Source: Caenorhabditis remanei (Eukaryota > Nematoda > Chromadorea > Rhabditida > Rhabditidae). Taken from it: DNA of 64,000 nucleotides. This document shows positions 9,815 to 21,059 of the stretch, one piece after another. Position 1 is the first letter of the stretch. Each line of letters starts with the position of its first letter. The notes beneath the pieces were generated by a model. It saw nothing but the letters and a program-made list of their open reading frames with translations, searched no databases and was not told the origin of the DNA. The stretch spans positions 3,391,717 to 3,455,716 of the forward strand of contig NC_071330.1 of assembly GCF_010183535.1 (NCBI RefSeq), read 5' to 3'. A program made the translations under genes and the position numbers.

Positions 9815-12800
9815 TTATTGCCTAAGTGAAACATAAGTAGTCGGGAATCTTCCAGATCTCGGATCAATCGACGAGTTATCCGGTTGACTAATGACATGCC
9901 CTATCAACCAATCCTCTCCAATACGGTCCTCAACAAGTACACATTGTCCTTCTCGAATCTGAAAAACGGTTCTATTCTTCTTTTACTAAAAAGAAAAGGT
10001 TACCTGAATTTCATCAGAATGCTTCGGCTCAAAATCATAGAGAACTCGACAAATAGTCGGGCTATTTGAAGTTGACTCATTGAATGTTGTAGTAGTTCTG
10101 GCACCGCCACTTGATGACGTGTTGGTGGTTGCAGTGGAGTAGAAGCCGTCGTCAGAAATCTGAGGGATTCAATTATTGAAAAAAGTATTTTAAGAACTAC
10201 TGAGCAATACCTTCTCATACTCCTCATAATCATTGCTTCCATGTGGCGACGGGTAGGCTGTTGATGCTTCAAGTGAGAGACTTGGCGGTGGCAGACTATT
10301 GTTTTCACCGGTTAGTGGAATCGTCAGAATCGTCATAGCCAGACCCGACTTATCTTTTATCTTGTGTTGAAACCTTGCCAATCTATGGAAGCCTCGATTT
10401 TGACCACCATCCACTATATTTATGGAGTCGTTGATTTTGTAGTAAAGGTATTCGATGAATTCTAGCACGCTCTGAAATTCAGGAGATAAAACTCGAAGCA
10501 TCTCTGTAAATCCCTCACAATCTGTTTCGAATTTGAAACCATTACATCTGCAGTCTGATTGTTGTACATCCGTTTCAGCTCTGAATCCAAGACACCCGAC
10601 ACTCGTTCCAGATTCTGACGACGTCGAGTGGAAGACATCACCTCTCCGAAATTCTCAGCCTGGAAAAGTTAAATTTTGTTTAGAATTCTTATGATATTGT
10701 TTTATTCCTTTTTTTGTCCTTCTCTGTTCGATATTCCGTTGTCGAGACCATTCTCAGAAAGTCCGATAAGTCATGATACTTAGTAAACATTCGTTTGATT
10801 AAAAAAATGTTTTTGTATTTTTTTCTGAATGTTTATTTTTCATGATTCTTCATTTCTTTCATTTCCTTTTCATGTTTCTTTAGGTATTACAGTATCTTGG
10901 AGAGGCGAGATCAAAAGTCTATAAAAGCGGAATCTGACCTTACTCCTTCCCCACCAGCAGGATCCATCCCTCTCACATGGAACTCTCTCTCAACGAGCGC
11001 ACCGACCAAACACCTCATCAGACTCCGCCCCAAAATGTTGAAACCACCAATGGAAGCCTTCAATTGTTGTTCTCGCAACTCTTTCACGTTTACCCCATTC
11101 TCTATTAAATCATATTTTTTTCGAACTCCCCATTTTCGTCCAACTATAGATTGATGAACTTCACTGACCCATTCCTTATTTTTCACTTTTCTTCAAAAGA
11201 CAACAGATGTTCGCAAGACCAGATTTTATAGATTCATCATTTTGCGAACCGCACATTTCTCGAATTCGATATAAATGCTAATAAGCTATTGCGAATCACC
11301 CACTATTTTTTTCTAAAATTTTGTTCTTTTTTCCTTCTTTTTTAGTGAACACAGGAATCCTAAAAGGGTACACACAATTGCTGTCATTTTAAAATTTTAT
11401 TAATCTGCTTTCGTTATTTTTATCGTCACCACAAAACTCTACAGTTCATTATCAGTTAGAACTTTTCTTTGTCGAAAAAAGATATAATACTGTGAATTTT
11501 TTCTTTCCGTCAACTGTCAAAATTCTACTTTCTATTTTGGTTTCAAAAGAGAAAAAGGTGATCAAGATCTTTTTAAATTAGATTTTTAAAGTTTTAATTA
11601 AAATCTGTTTAATAGATGCGAAAAAAGAAAAACGGGTTTTGAATAAGATAGGTTTTCATTTTCCTTTGATCTACCATCATGTGGCGGCGCTTGATTAATT
11701 GAAATCTTCAATATTGCATAAATTTGGTTGACCTCATTTCTGTCGGCTTTATGAAGAAGGGGAAGGGAAACTGTAGAGGAAGCTGGTTTATAAGAAATGG
11801 TTTGCCAACCTAGCACAAAACTGTGGTCTCGTGATTTTGAAGAGTCTTTTTTCAAAGACGTTCGCTCGAATTTTTTTCTAGAAAACAAATAAAGAAGGTA
11901 GGAACCGAGCAAACGTTCTGGAGCTTTTTAGCAAATGGTCATGATACGGTGGGTAGTTCTTAACTGTGTTTTAATAACCAAGGAACAATTTCAAAAAAGC
12001 TGAAGCTCTGTTTTTGTGGATTTCGTTTAGTTTTAACATCGATAATGTACTAATGCTTTGAGATTACTGTAGTCATGGAGAAATATGATGGATTCTGTGC
12101 CAACACCGCCTCGTCAAAATACAATGCTAACACGACCTACAGTAATCTCCAAAGTTCGGTTTCATTTTGAAACAACTCTCACTTTTCGTTACTTCGAAAA
12201 ACTGTTCTTCTCTGCAACTTCATTTTGCTAAAAAAAAATAACCTGCCAACCCTTATAATATTGTCTCAACTCTCACTTTCACCCCTCTTCGGAATGTAAT
12301 CGTCTCTTTTTTTGCACTTTTTTTCCTTTTCCTTCTTTCAGAATAGTCGTCCTTTGAAACTTCCATTCATCTCCCCGCATGAAAAAGTTCTTTTTCATGC
12401 AAGAGGAGGAAACTGAGAGAAGAAGCGTTTTCGGGAGCCGCCTATCAAAAAAAAACGAATGCTTCTTCTTTTTCTCTGAACCTCTTATGAGGTCCACGGC
12501 TTTTCTTCAAATGTTTCAAGTCGACGTGGACCAGCTCTTTTTTTGTACTTTGATCTCTTAAAGGACGGCATTCTCAATTCTGGCGAGGGGAAGCAACAGA
12601 GAACATGCCAAAGTGAGAGGAGCTTGATGAGCTCCAACTACTGTTTGCTAGGTTTTGCCAGTGATGAAAACCTTGAAACGTTTCTGATTTTACTGTATTA
12701 GAAATTTTTGACCATTGGCTAGGAATTCCGTCCGCTCTCATCAACACTGGTACAAATCCGATTCAGGATTAGGTTTAGCGGATCTGATTAGTCCTAGTTG

Positions 12801-15800
12801 TAACATTTAGGCTTCACCTAGCTTCTTTCAATGTGATTAATTTTTTTACTTACTTGGTAATACCGTGCCTTATATTATCAGTTTCAGCAACGAAGCCAAT
12901 AATACTTCCAAACCATGTCAATCAGAGGAGTTGCGTAAAAGGACGAATGTCAGGTTCGAACTGTCAGCCAAAAGTCATTTTCACGATTTTTCTAACTTCG
13001 ACCGATTTTCTTTTTTTGTATTCTAAACATGGTTGAGCGGAATGCGGATTTTGAAATGTTGGAAAGGGAAATTCCACTCAACTCTGATTCTGAAGCAACC
13101 CCGCCCACTATCATCTGCAAATTAGAAGTAATTTTCCAAAAATTGGAGGTCATTTCTATGAACTGAACACCAAGCACTCGTCTTTCGCATGCAAATTTTC
13201 CTAATAGTAGACGTGTCATAACTGTTTTTTTGAATTATAATCTCCTAGAAAAGGTCTTGTTACTAACCCCTCGTGGAGATGTGAATGAGGTAATAGAAAA
13301 CGTGGTGCAAAAATAGGCGGAGTCTCATAGAGTAGGCGGAGCCTCGATGAATGATAGGAACCCGGTATAAAAACTGAGTTATAGACGTTGATTTCAAATC
13401 GAGAAGGTGTTTACAATTCGATATCGAAAAGTTTCATTGCTGGAGACAAAAGCGCTTAAAATGTGTGGTGTCAAGCCGAAGCCACTTTTTCCTCGGTTTT
13501 TTGAACTTTTCTTTTCTTTTCATATCCTCTATAATCTATATCGACCTCATCTTCTGATTGGCCTTCTCTCACCCTTTTTTGTACCTTTCCGACCATTACT
13601 CTCACTTCTCACCCAAATTCTCTGTTACAATCTAAATTTTTTCAGAAAACTAGAGGTAATTTCTGTGTCGTGGACATCTACCGTCGCGTACACCTACCGT
13701 CATCTATCGTCTACCGTCTACCATCTATCGTCTACCGTCATCTACCGTCTAGCAACATGCAAGTTTTGGAATAAATGTTTGGAAATTCTTAATTAAAGTA
13801 TTCCAGCGCCACCATCTCACCATGCTCTCCTACAGTAAAATCGAACCCGAGCATATGGATGAAGTCGTCAAAAAGATTAATTGCGGGTTAGTTTATGAAA
13901 TGAAACTCACATGTAAATCTATCAATGTGATATGATTGACGGCAGAGGTGGAGGGTTGGATGGTTTGGATGTAGTCCTCGGGAACTGAATCAACAGCGAG
14001 TTCCAAGTTATTTGAGTGTCGTTCGAACATCTGAAAATTTTGGGGAATGTGTGGGGTTGTTAACGGGAATGAGTCATTATTCAGTAATTCACGTTTTCTG
14101 TCAAAATGGCATGGTTGCCAAATGTCATGGTTCTGAAACTTTCCGGAGCCTAACGAGGGAAGGTTATGGAGTTATGGCTCATGACCTATGTCGTTGGAAA
14201 GCTGGGAAATTGCTGATTTCAAATACATATTCAGTTTTTGCCCTTGAGACCTATTATTCGAGAAAAACGGTCAAAGTTTTGACCCCTGGTAAGTTATTAC
14301 CTTCCTGACGTGTGAAATATATCAGTGTGCACGGGGTCCAACCTTTGACTCCGTTTTTCTCGAATACCAGACCTCGATGGCAATAACTGAATATATATTT
14401 GTAATCAGCGTTTTCTCAGCTTTCCAGTAATATAGGTCAAGTACTATAACTCCATGGTCATTTGGGAGCTTCCCTAGTAATATGGCTCAAGATACAAAAG
14501 TAGCCATCTTACAAAATTCTGGGTGATCCCTAACCTTCCAACATGATTGGACTGCCTGTCAGTGCCTGACACTTTTAATACCTGAACTTGTGACACCCCA
14601 ACTCTATGACATCCCCTCACCTGTCTCAAATTGGGTCCCAAATTCTCAATCTTCCTCTTATACCTTCCCAACGCCGTCTGACAATGAGCCAATCTCTGTC
14701 TCTCCACTGATTCCATACTCTCTACTCCTTTCCTCAAAACATTCTCTGTCATTCTTCTCTGTTTCTCCAAATCCACAGTTTGCCACACATAATCGTCCTC
14801 ACTTCGAATCATTTGCTCCTTGTATTTCTTCCTGCGGAGCGCATACTTCTCCGGCGCCATCTTCTCTCGTTCCGCCGCATTCTCCGTCTTCTCCAGTTCT
14901 TTCGACAGAACATAGAGACTTCTCTTCATTTTCTGCGTCTCTTCTTTCTTATCCTTCAGTTTTCTGATCTCTCTTTCCACAAAGTTGTCAGCTGCCCGAA
15001 TCGTTTTTTGCTGACTTGTGTGGATGGATCGAAGGGGTTGAATGATGTCTTCAGTGAGCGCCGAGCCCAGGTTACTGTGGATTGTGGCATGGATATCAAA
15101 TTGCTCAGCAACATTTGTCCACCCTTTGTCGATTCCGCTGAAAATTTGAGAATTAGTTTTTTCATAGTTTTCAGAATGCCAACTTTCGATTCTGATTTTC
15201 AGTCTTTAGGCGCAAAATGTCTCGTTTTTCTGGGTTCCAAGATCGAGATAGGGTTTTTTCTTTCTTTTTTTTAAGACAGAAGTTGAGGGTCATTTTTACG
15301 CCTGACCCTTCAATAGTCGGTGTGGATTGCAGAAACAATTTGTACCGGAAATTTTTGCTCTATATTGGGGGCAGACGCTAAAAACCACATACTTGTCAAG
15401 CCCCGGATAATTTGTTACATTTTCGATGAAACATTGAAAAATGTCAAAAAAAAGTTGAAAAAGTTGGTCCTTAGTTTTGAAGCCGGGCCTTGACAAGTAT
15501 GGTTTTATTTTCATTTTGTTTTCAAACTAGAAGTTGAGGGCCATTTTTCATGCCTGACTCTCCAAAAGTTTGTGTGTATTGCACAAAAAGTGTGCACCGG
15601 AAATTTGTGCTCTATTTTGGGGGCGGACCCTAAAAATCACGAAAAGCGGTATATTTTCCATTTTTCAAATTGGAGTACTTATTACTCAATATTTTGAAAA
15701 CTTCAAACTGGAATTCTGATCATTTTGATCTCTCAGTCTAGCACCCCAAAATTTTCACTCACGACTCAACACTCTGTGTCAATTTGTGCAATCGAATCGA

Positions 15801-16524
15801 AATCTTTTTCAACGTCTTCGAATAGTGAAAATCGAGAGCCGCCTTCTCCTCGAAAGCCGCCACAACCTCCGCCAATAACTCGTTATTGTTGCGAATCACG
15901 TCTCTCAATTGACGGAAATTCGTCGGTGTCTGCAATAAAAGAATTACTTGTTTTATGTCTGTGCATGTTTACTATTTGTCTGTGAGCCGGCGGTGGCAGT
16001 TGTTGTTTACTTAGTGGCAAACATTAGTAGGACAAGTGCGCTCTATTGAGAATAGGTTACGGTTAGATTAGGTTGAAAGTTTCTGGCTAAATTGTCTCAT
16101 TGCCGTAGAGATACAGTACCGTCCAGAAGGTTGTGAACTTTAAAGTAAATTTTTCAAAAAAGTTTGGAACTTTAAAACAAATTTCTCGTTGTCGCTGATT
16201 TTGCGTACGGTATTTATATCAAATTCCTAATTTCATTTTTGTACTTGACAGTTGGCATTTTTTGTACATGCTCTAATTGAAAAGTTACTGCAGCAAAATC
16301 CCACCATTTCGAACTGAAGTAGTATTTTTTGCACTTCTTTTCAACGGAATTTTTAAAGTCCAAAAAGTTGAAAAACTCACCGCAAACTTGTCGACCAGCG
16401 TAGTGTTCGACATAGTTGGGAGGTCAACCAATCCATTTAAACTATTCTGTCGACTCAATGAGCTATTCAGTTGGAATACACTTCGAGATATACTCCTCCT
16501 CAGTTTTGACATGCGAGCATTCAT
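9815..16524 (-). CDS. F-BAR, HR1-like and SH3 protein (nostrin-like, 549 aa)
   Basis: Exons: 16524-16381, 15929-15763, 15137-14621, 14030-13911, 10659-10519, 10471-10211, 10159-10004, 9958-9815. They sum to 1,650 bases with all phases consistent and good GT-AG sites. Residues 49-110 match an FCH start (NFRQLRDVIRNNNELL, then KAALDFHYSKTLKKI). Residues 110-276 are a long charged coiled coil typical of F-BAR domains. Residues 317-385 resemble an HR1 coiled coil (RRRQNLERVSGVLDSELKRM). A Ser/Thr/Pro-rich linker follows, and the C-terminus is an SH3 domain (CRVLYDFEPKHSDEI ... DWLIGHV ... GRFPTTYVSL). Known role of such proteins: binding curved membrane and recruiting endocytic or actin partners through SH3. 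The 3.25-kb intron 13910-10660 may hide an exon. The exon 5 donor at 10518 was chosen because it gives a 47-base intron and keeps frame. Confidence 0.85.
13676..13750. repeat. TCTACCGTC minisatellite
   Basis: About eight imperfect copies of a 7-10-base motif (variants of CATCTACCGT and CTACCATCTATCGT) run in tandem inside the large intron of the F-BAR/SH3 gene. Confidence 0.75.
14110..14510. repeat. Inverted repeat in F-BAR/SH3 intron 3
   Basis: The left arm (AAGTTATGGAGTTATGGCTC-like sequence near 14160-14310) recurs reversed near 14320-14500, with matching blocks TTCTCGA(A/G)AAA and GGTATTTTTG. The arms are about 190 bases and 75-85% alike by eye. It is a MITE-like element and explains the spurious open frame at 14012-14308. 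Confidence 0.55.
15275..15640. repeat. Direct duplication flanking a GGCCC-type inverted repeat
   Basis: About 110 bases beginning AGAAGTTGAGGG(T/C)CATTTTT occur at 15275-15385 and again at 15527-15638. Between them sits a 115-bp inverted repeat (15388-15502) with ends CATACTTGTCAAGCCC and GGGCCTTGACAAGTATG. Everything lies in intron 2 of the F-BAR/SH3 gene. Confidence 0.7.
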
Positions 16525-16536
16525 TTTGGTTGATCT
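16525..16536 (-). promoter_or_regulatory. Likely trans-splice acceptor of the F-BAR/SH3 gene
   Basis: On the minus strand TATTTCCAG ends 10 bases before the ATG at 16524. An acceptor this close to a start, with no paired upstream exon visible, is the usual sign of spliced-leader addition in Caenorhabditis. A distant 5' UTR exon is the alternative. Confidence 0.5.
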
Positions 16537-19500
16537 GGAAATAGAAAGGGGTATAAGTAAAGGAATGAATATGTTTTAAAAATAGGAGAGAACACAAGTA
16601 GGTAATTGGTCATTCATATGGTGTGTATAATTATAATTAGTAACCAGTACATTTTCAAGTAAGAAACCTTATAAGGAGGCCAAGTGTGAAAGTTTTTTCT
16701 AAAAAAAATGCTCCGAAAGTCACTGACCTCACCGGAAACAGATCGAAGGCTCTCACAATTCGCAAGAAAGCGAAAAAATGAAGTTAGAGAGAATTTTAGT
16801 GCATTACTTTACACAACGTATAAGTTTTCATGGGGGCTTGCCACCTGCTGGACATTATTCGTCATCGAAACGACGACGCAACGAATAGAGAATATGAGAA
16901 CTTTTTTTTAAAAAGATTTTTCATATAATTTTTCCGATTTCTATCAAAAAAGAGAGGCGTCGGACAATGCAAATGCGCACTATTGTACACTAACAGCTAT
17001 TACAACTGTGCTTCACCGAAATCTTCTTGAATTTCAATGGAGCGCAGTTGCAAAAACTGTGCTGCGCTAATAGAAGAATTCTAGAACAACGCAAGTGCGC
17101 CCTATTGTTCACTTCAAATTTTATTGTGAAAACTGAATATGCATAAACGAACCTAGGAACATCATTTTCCTATACATATGTATTTTTGAGATAAAATCAG
17201 TATGTAGAAAATTAATTTCGATCGGAGAGAGGTCATTGCTATCGGACACATCGATTAAGGTCACAACAAGGGGAGAAGAAAAAGAGAGAAATAGATAAAT
17301 TGTTGAAAAATTTGTGGGAAATTAGAAAAAGAAAGATAAATGGGGCAAGTAGGAATTTACAGCCAGCAAAAAGACAACAGGCAATAAGAAAACTAGAAAA
17401 ATCAATTGGGTAAGCATGAGTCAACATCATTTCCTTTTTTTTCAACTTCTGCCGCCTCTCATACTTTTGTTGATAAAAAAAGTAGAATGGTCGATATAAA
17501 AAAAGTCATAAGTTTGATGGAAGGGGAGACAAAGTTTCCGACGACGAGATGAGATATGACATGTTTGTTCACTTATATAAATGTATCTTCTACCAGTGAA
17601 AACCAAACAACGCATGATGATAGTTAGTTGGAATTGGAAAAGGGGATAGTAGAAAGTAGATCAGGAATGGGAATTTTTGGATTTAAAAAAGTTAGCTTGA
17701 AATGTGAAATTCTGAACTTGAATCTATTCAAAGGTGTTCAAGTTTTTGGTTTTTTGTGAAATTTTTTCTCTACGTCTCTCCATTTCACACACTATTTTCC
17801 GTAGTTTTTTGGAGCATTGCCTTTGAAGATAACAGGTTTTTCCTAATTTTTTAATTTTTTAATCCAATAGCAGGTAGTATCTGAACTTGTGAACCTTGAT
17901 ATGGTTTCTATGGGAAAATTATATAAAATAGGTTCAAAAATATGAATTCGGTATTAGCACTGTAATTTTTTTGTAACTGCGCTCTACCGGAATTTAAATT
18001 TAAAAAAAAATTTCAAGCACAATGCGGTTTTCCCCAGACTTGCAAATGCTCATTTTTTCACGAAATGTTTCGAAAATTTTTGAAAATTTTATCAAAGATA
18101 GTCAAAAATCCTATTTACGCTTGAGTTTTTTATCGGAATTTGAAAACATAGTTGGAAATTTGACTTTTTTGCAAATGAATCAAAAAAATTTAGAAAAAAT
18201 TCAAATTTTCAATTTATTGTACTGAGACCCGGCTCGTTGTTATTCTGGTTTTCCCAATCGTGCTCTACCGAAACTGAAAAAAATGAGTGAGAAATAGAGA
18301 GACGCAGAGATAACAGACATTTTAAAGAGGATTTTGATAAAGCGCAGTTGAAAAACTTTTATAATTATCACTCTCGTTTTTTTAAAATCGGCAACATGAG
18401 TTTACTCGCATTTTCTCAACAAAACTTTGAAAAACTTTGAAAAACCAATTCCAATTTATTTTACAAGCTTACATTCCACAAATTTCCTAGAACTAAGGTT
18501 CTACTATTACATAACAGAATCACTTTTCCTGGTAACAAAAACTAATTTCAATCGAATTCTCTTTCTTTTGTTCTGTCTAGAAATCTATTACCCAGCAGAA
18601 TCTAGTACGACGTAAAAAAAGTTCTGAAGCTGGTTCAGTGATGGAACAAACATTCATGACTAACATATCGTACTACGACTTGAATAGGAATGAAAAACTG
18701 TGTATTCAGAAGATAGATGGGAAAAGACCAACAAAAAATGGTAGGAGATATTATAGATTTCTACCAAACATTTTAAATGTAAAAACTGTTCCAAATGTGA
18801 CCTCGATAGCGGCATTATATAAGTATTATGATATTTCAAAGTGCGGTAAACCGGGTATAATAAGAGCAGACGGGTGTTCATAGTGTAAACAAAATGCAAA
18901 AAAAAGAGACCGAAGCTCATCCTGTTCTCCTCCAAAAACTATCGTTCAAAATCCTCAGAAGCTGATTCGAAACACGGAAATTGGAAATTGGAAACCCTGG
19001 GTGTCTTGGGTTGGCGCTGACTTGATGAATAGTAAGTGTATGGTCGGAGAGGGGGGTTGTCGCAAGAGAGTGCGTTCTTCTAAACACGTCTGTGTCTCTA
19101 CACCGATTCACACTCTCTCTCTCCTCACATCATTTCATTTTCCTTCTCTCCGGCAAAGAATAGCGGCTTGAGCGGTGGTTGACGGACCGGGGGCCACCCG
19201 CCCGTCGTCTCTCATGAAATAACTGTTAGTTAATTCGGGTTGGAGAGAGAGAGGAGGCGGTTCAATCGGAAACTGTTCACGATGATCTTCTTTGTCAACA
19301 ACATCATCAGTCCCCCGCCGTTATTATTATTGTTAAACGGTCATTATCTGTACAATCTGTTCATGAGATAGGCATTGCTAATGGAATGATTGGAATAAAA
19401 AAGAAATGGAGTCGTGTAATTGGATCATTGTTCTGAGAAATAGCTAATTGGATCATTTTCCGATCATCAAAAGTACAAAATCATTGTTCACATAAAACAT

Positions 19501-20110
19501 CCGGCCAGAGAATCAAACTCTTATCGCGATACGAGGGACTGACAGTTTTGGAAGAGCTGCTTTCAAATAATGTTAAAAATAATACTTGATTTTTTCCTTT
19601 TTTAAGTTGTCAATTTTCAGAGAATCAATTTTTAATACCCACAATCTCCCGCTCTTTTCCAAATGCCGTAAATACTGAAACATAACGGCACCTGTATTAT
19701 AGAAATCATGAATATGATTATCCCGGTGTTTTTTTCTTGGTTCTGATTGAAGGAGCGTGATTGGTAATTTTTTGATCAGCGAATAGAACGTCTAAAAAAG
19801 TTTTTTCCTTCAATTTTAATGAATTTTTGAAACCACAAAATTTCTCTCGGAGACAGTTGAAAAATATAACGGCATGCCGTTATAATACAGTATTTACGGT
19901 ACATATCCGACACAGCTGAAAAGGGCGTGGCTTTTTAAAAGTTTCACCCAATGATTGATAATGACTCCCAATAAACTTCCCCTATGAATCATACCTGACT
20001 GCCGTTTGTCAGCAATTAAAACTACTGTTATTATAACAGTGAGACGTTATTATTATTAACCGCCCATTCAATTTCTAGTGATAGTTAACTAATATTCATG
20101 GGATATAAGA
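16537..20110. other. Intergenic, no supported gene
   Basis: This stretch holds AT-rich sequence with scattered short repeats: GCGCAGTTG/GCGCACT motifs near 16970-17110 and 17980-18350, a purine/pyrimidine-biased patch near 19080-19260, and a weak open frame at 18638-18883 without homology. The patch near 19140-19260 (AG- and CT-rich, high GC) could be promoter DNA for the divergent genes on either side, but nothing specific proves it. Confidence 0.35.
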
Positions 20111-20180
20111 TGTGAATAACTATGAATGTCCGGCAGAAGTAGAATATAGAGATAGGGGAAGAGCTTTCTACAATGAACAG

Positions 20181-20328
20181 ATGTTCAGAGGGGATGGAAT
20201 AAATAATAAGAATGGGGTTTGGGGTTTGGATAGAAATACTTCAGTAAGATACATTACAATAAATAGAAGTACACTGGACAAATGGGTTAGAAATGCTGAA
20301 AAATTAGAGAAAAATGCTGAAACTTCGT
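20181..20328 (+). CDS. Possible first exon of zinc-module gene 1
   Basis: An open, protein-like frame (from an ATG at 20181; open from 20112) reaches GAAACTTC just before GTGAAAT, a phase-2 donor. The first certain exon of gene 1 at 21060 needs an upstream exon ending in phase 2, so the join is possible, giving EKLEKNAETS-TEYESKRNYY. A MITE (20387-20643) would then sit in the first intron. Homology is lacking and the donor is weak. Confidence 0.25.
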
Positions 20329-20386
20329 GAAATATTGTGATTTATAAGTTTTGATGAATTATGCCAGTTGATATCAAATGGGAAAC

Positions 20387-20643
20387 TACTGTGAAAAAAA
20401 TAATGTTTGCCCAGGGATTATCAAAAAAATAATTGCTGGCTGAAACGCAAGTGCGGCAGGGAATTGTGGGCGGAGCTTATACTGCAAGTTTCTTAAAATT
20501 CATTGTTGCTTGTTAAAACTCTGCTAGAATTTGAACAGCTCCACTTGCAGTTTAAACTCCGCCCACAACTCTCAGCCTCACTTACGTTTCAGACCGCGAT
20601 TTTTTTTTGATAATCCCTGGGCACACATTATTTTTTCACAGTA
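20387..20643. mobile_element. MITE, TACTGTGAAAAA termini (copy 1)
   Basis: A near-palindrome of 257 bp with ends TACTGTGAAAAAAATAATGT and ACATTATTTTTTCACAGTA. Inside are GCCCAGGGATTATCAAAA and the shared core CTGAAACGCAAGTGCGGCAGGGA / GGGCGGAGCTT. Two relatives lie at 57758-58145 and 62548-62808. The TA at each extreme suggests a Tc1/mariner-type TA target. Confidence 0.8.
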
Positions 20644-21059
20644 CACCATCACTCCAAATCGTTAAAAAAGTGTTTGGAAACACTTACTCAGCCAGCATCT
20701 TCTTTGTTTGTATTTTAGAAAAAATTCTAGCGAAAGTCTTGGAAAAAGATACTTCAAAATCACAAGACTGCAACTTTCTGCTCGGTTGGCAAATCACTTC
20801 TCATCCATCTACCAATCGCTTTTAGACCTCCCTTAAAGTTATCTAACTTCTTTCTATTTCATTGATTACTTCCTTCTGAAAGATTTTTACTAGCTGGAGC
20901 TGTGAATGGAGGGTATCAAAAATGCACTATACCATGGAAAAACTAAAAATGTGAGGATTCTAATGATGTTTTCAAGTTTCGCTAAAAAAAGAACTAGTTA
21001 CGATAGTACCTTTTAATTGAGTGATTCATTCAATGAATAATAATACTGCTCATTTCCAG

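Noticed and set aside
10911..11186. Possible extra exon of the F-BAR/SH3 gene (minus strand)
   Set aside because: It contains a helical-looking KELREQQLKASIGGF, but the acceptor and phase do not fit the neighbouring exons and part reads like a common GGGGCGGAG repeat.
14012..14308. 98-residue open frame on the plus strand
   Set aside because: It lies within one arm of an inverted repeat in an intron of the opposite-strand F-BAR/SH3 gene.
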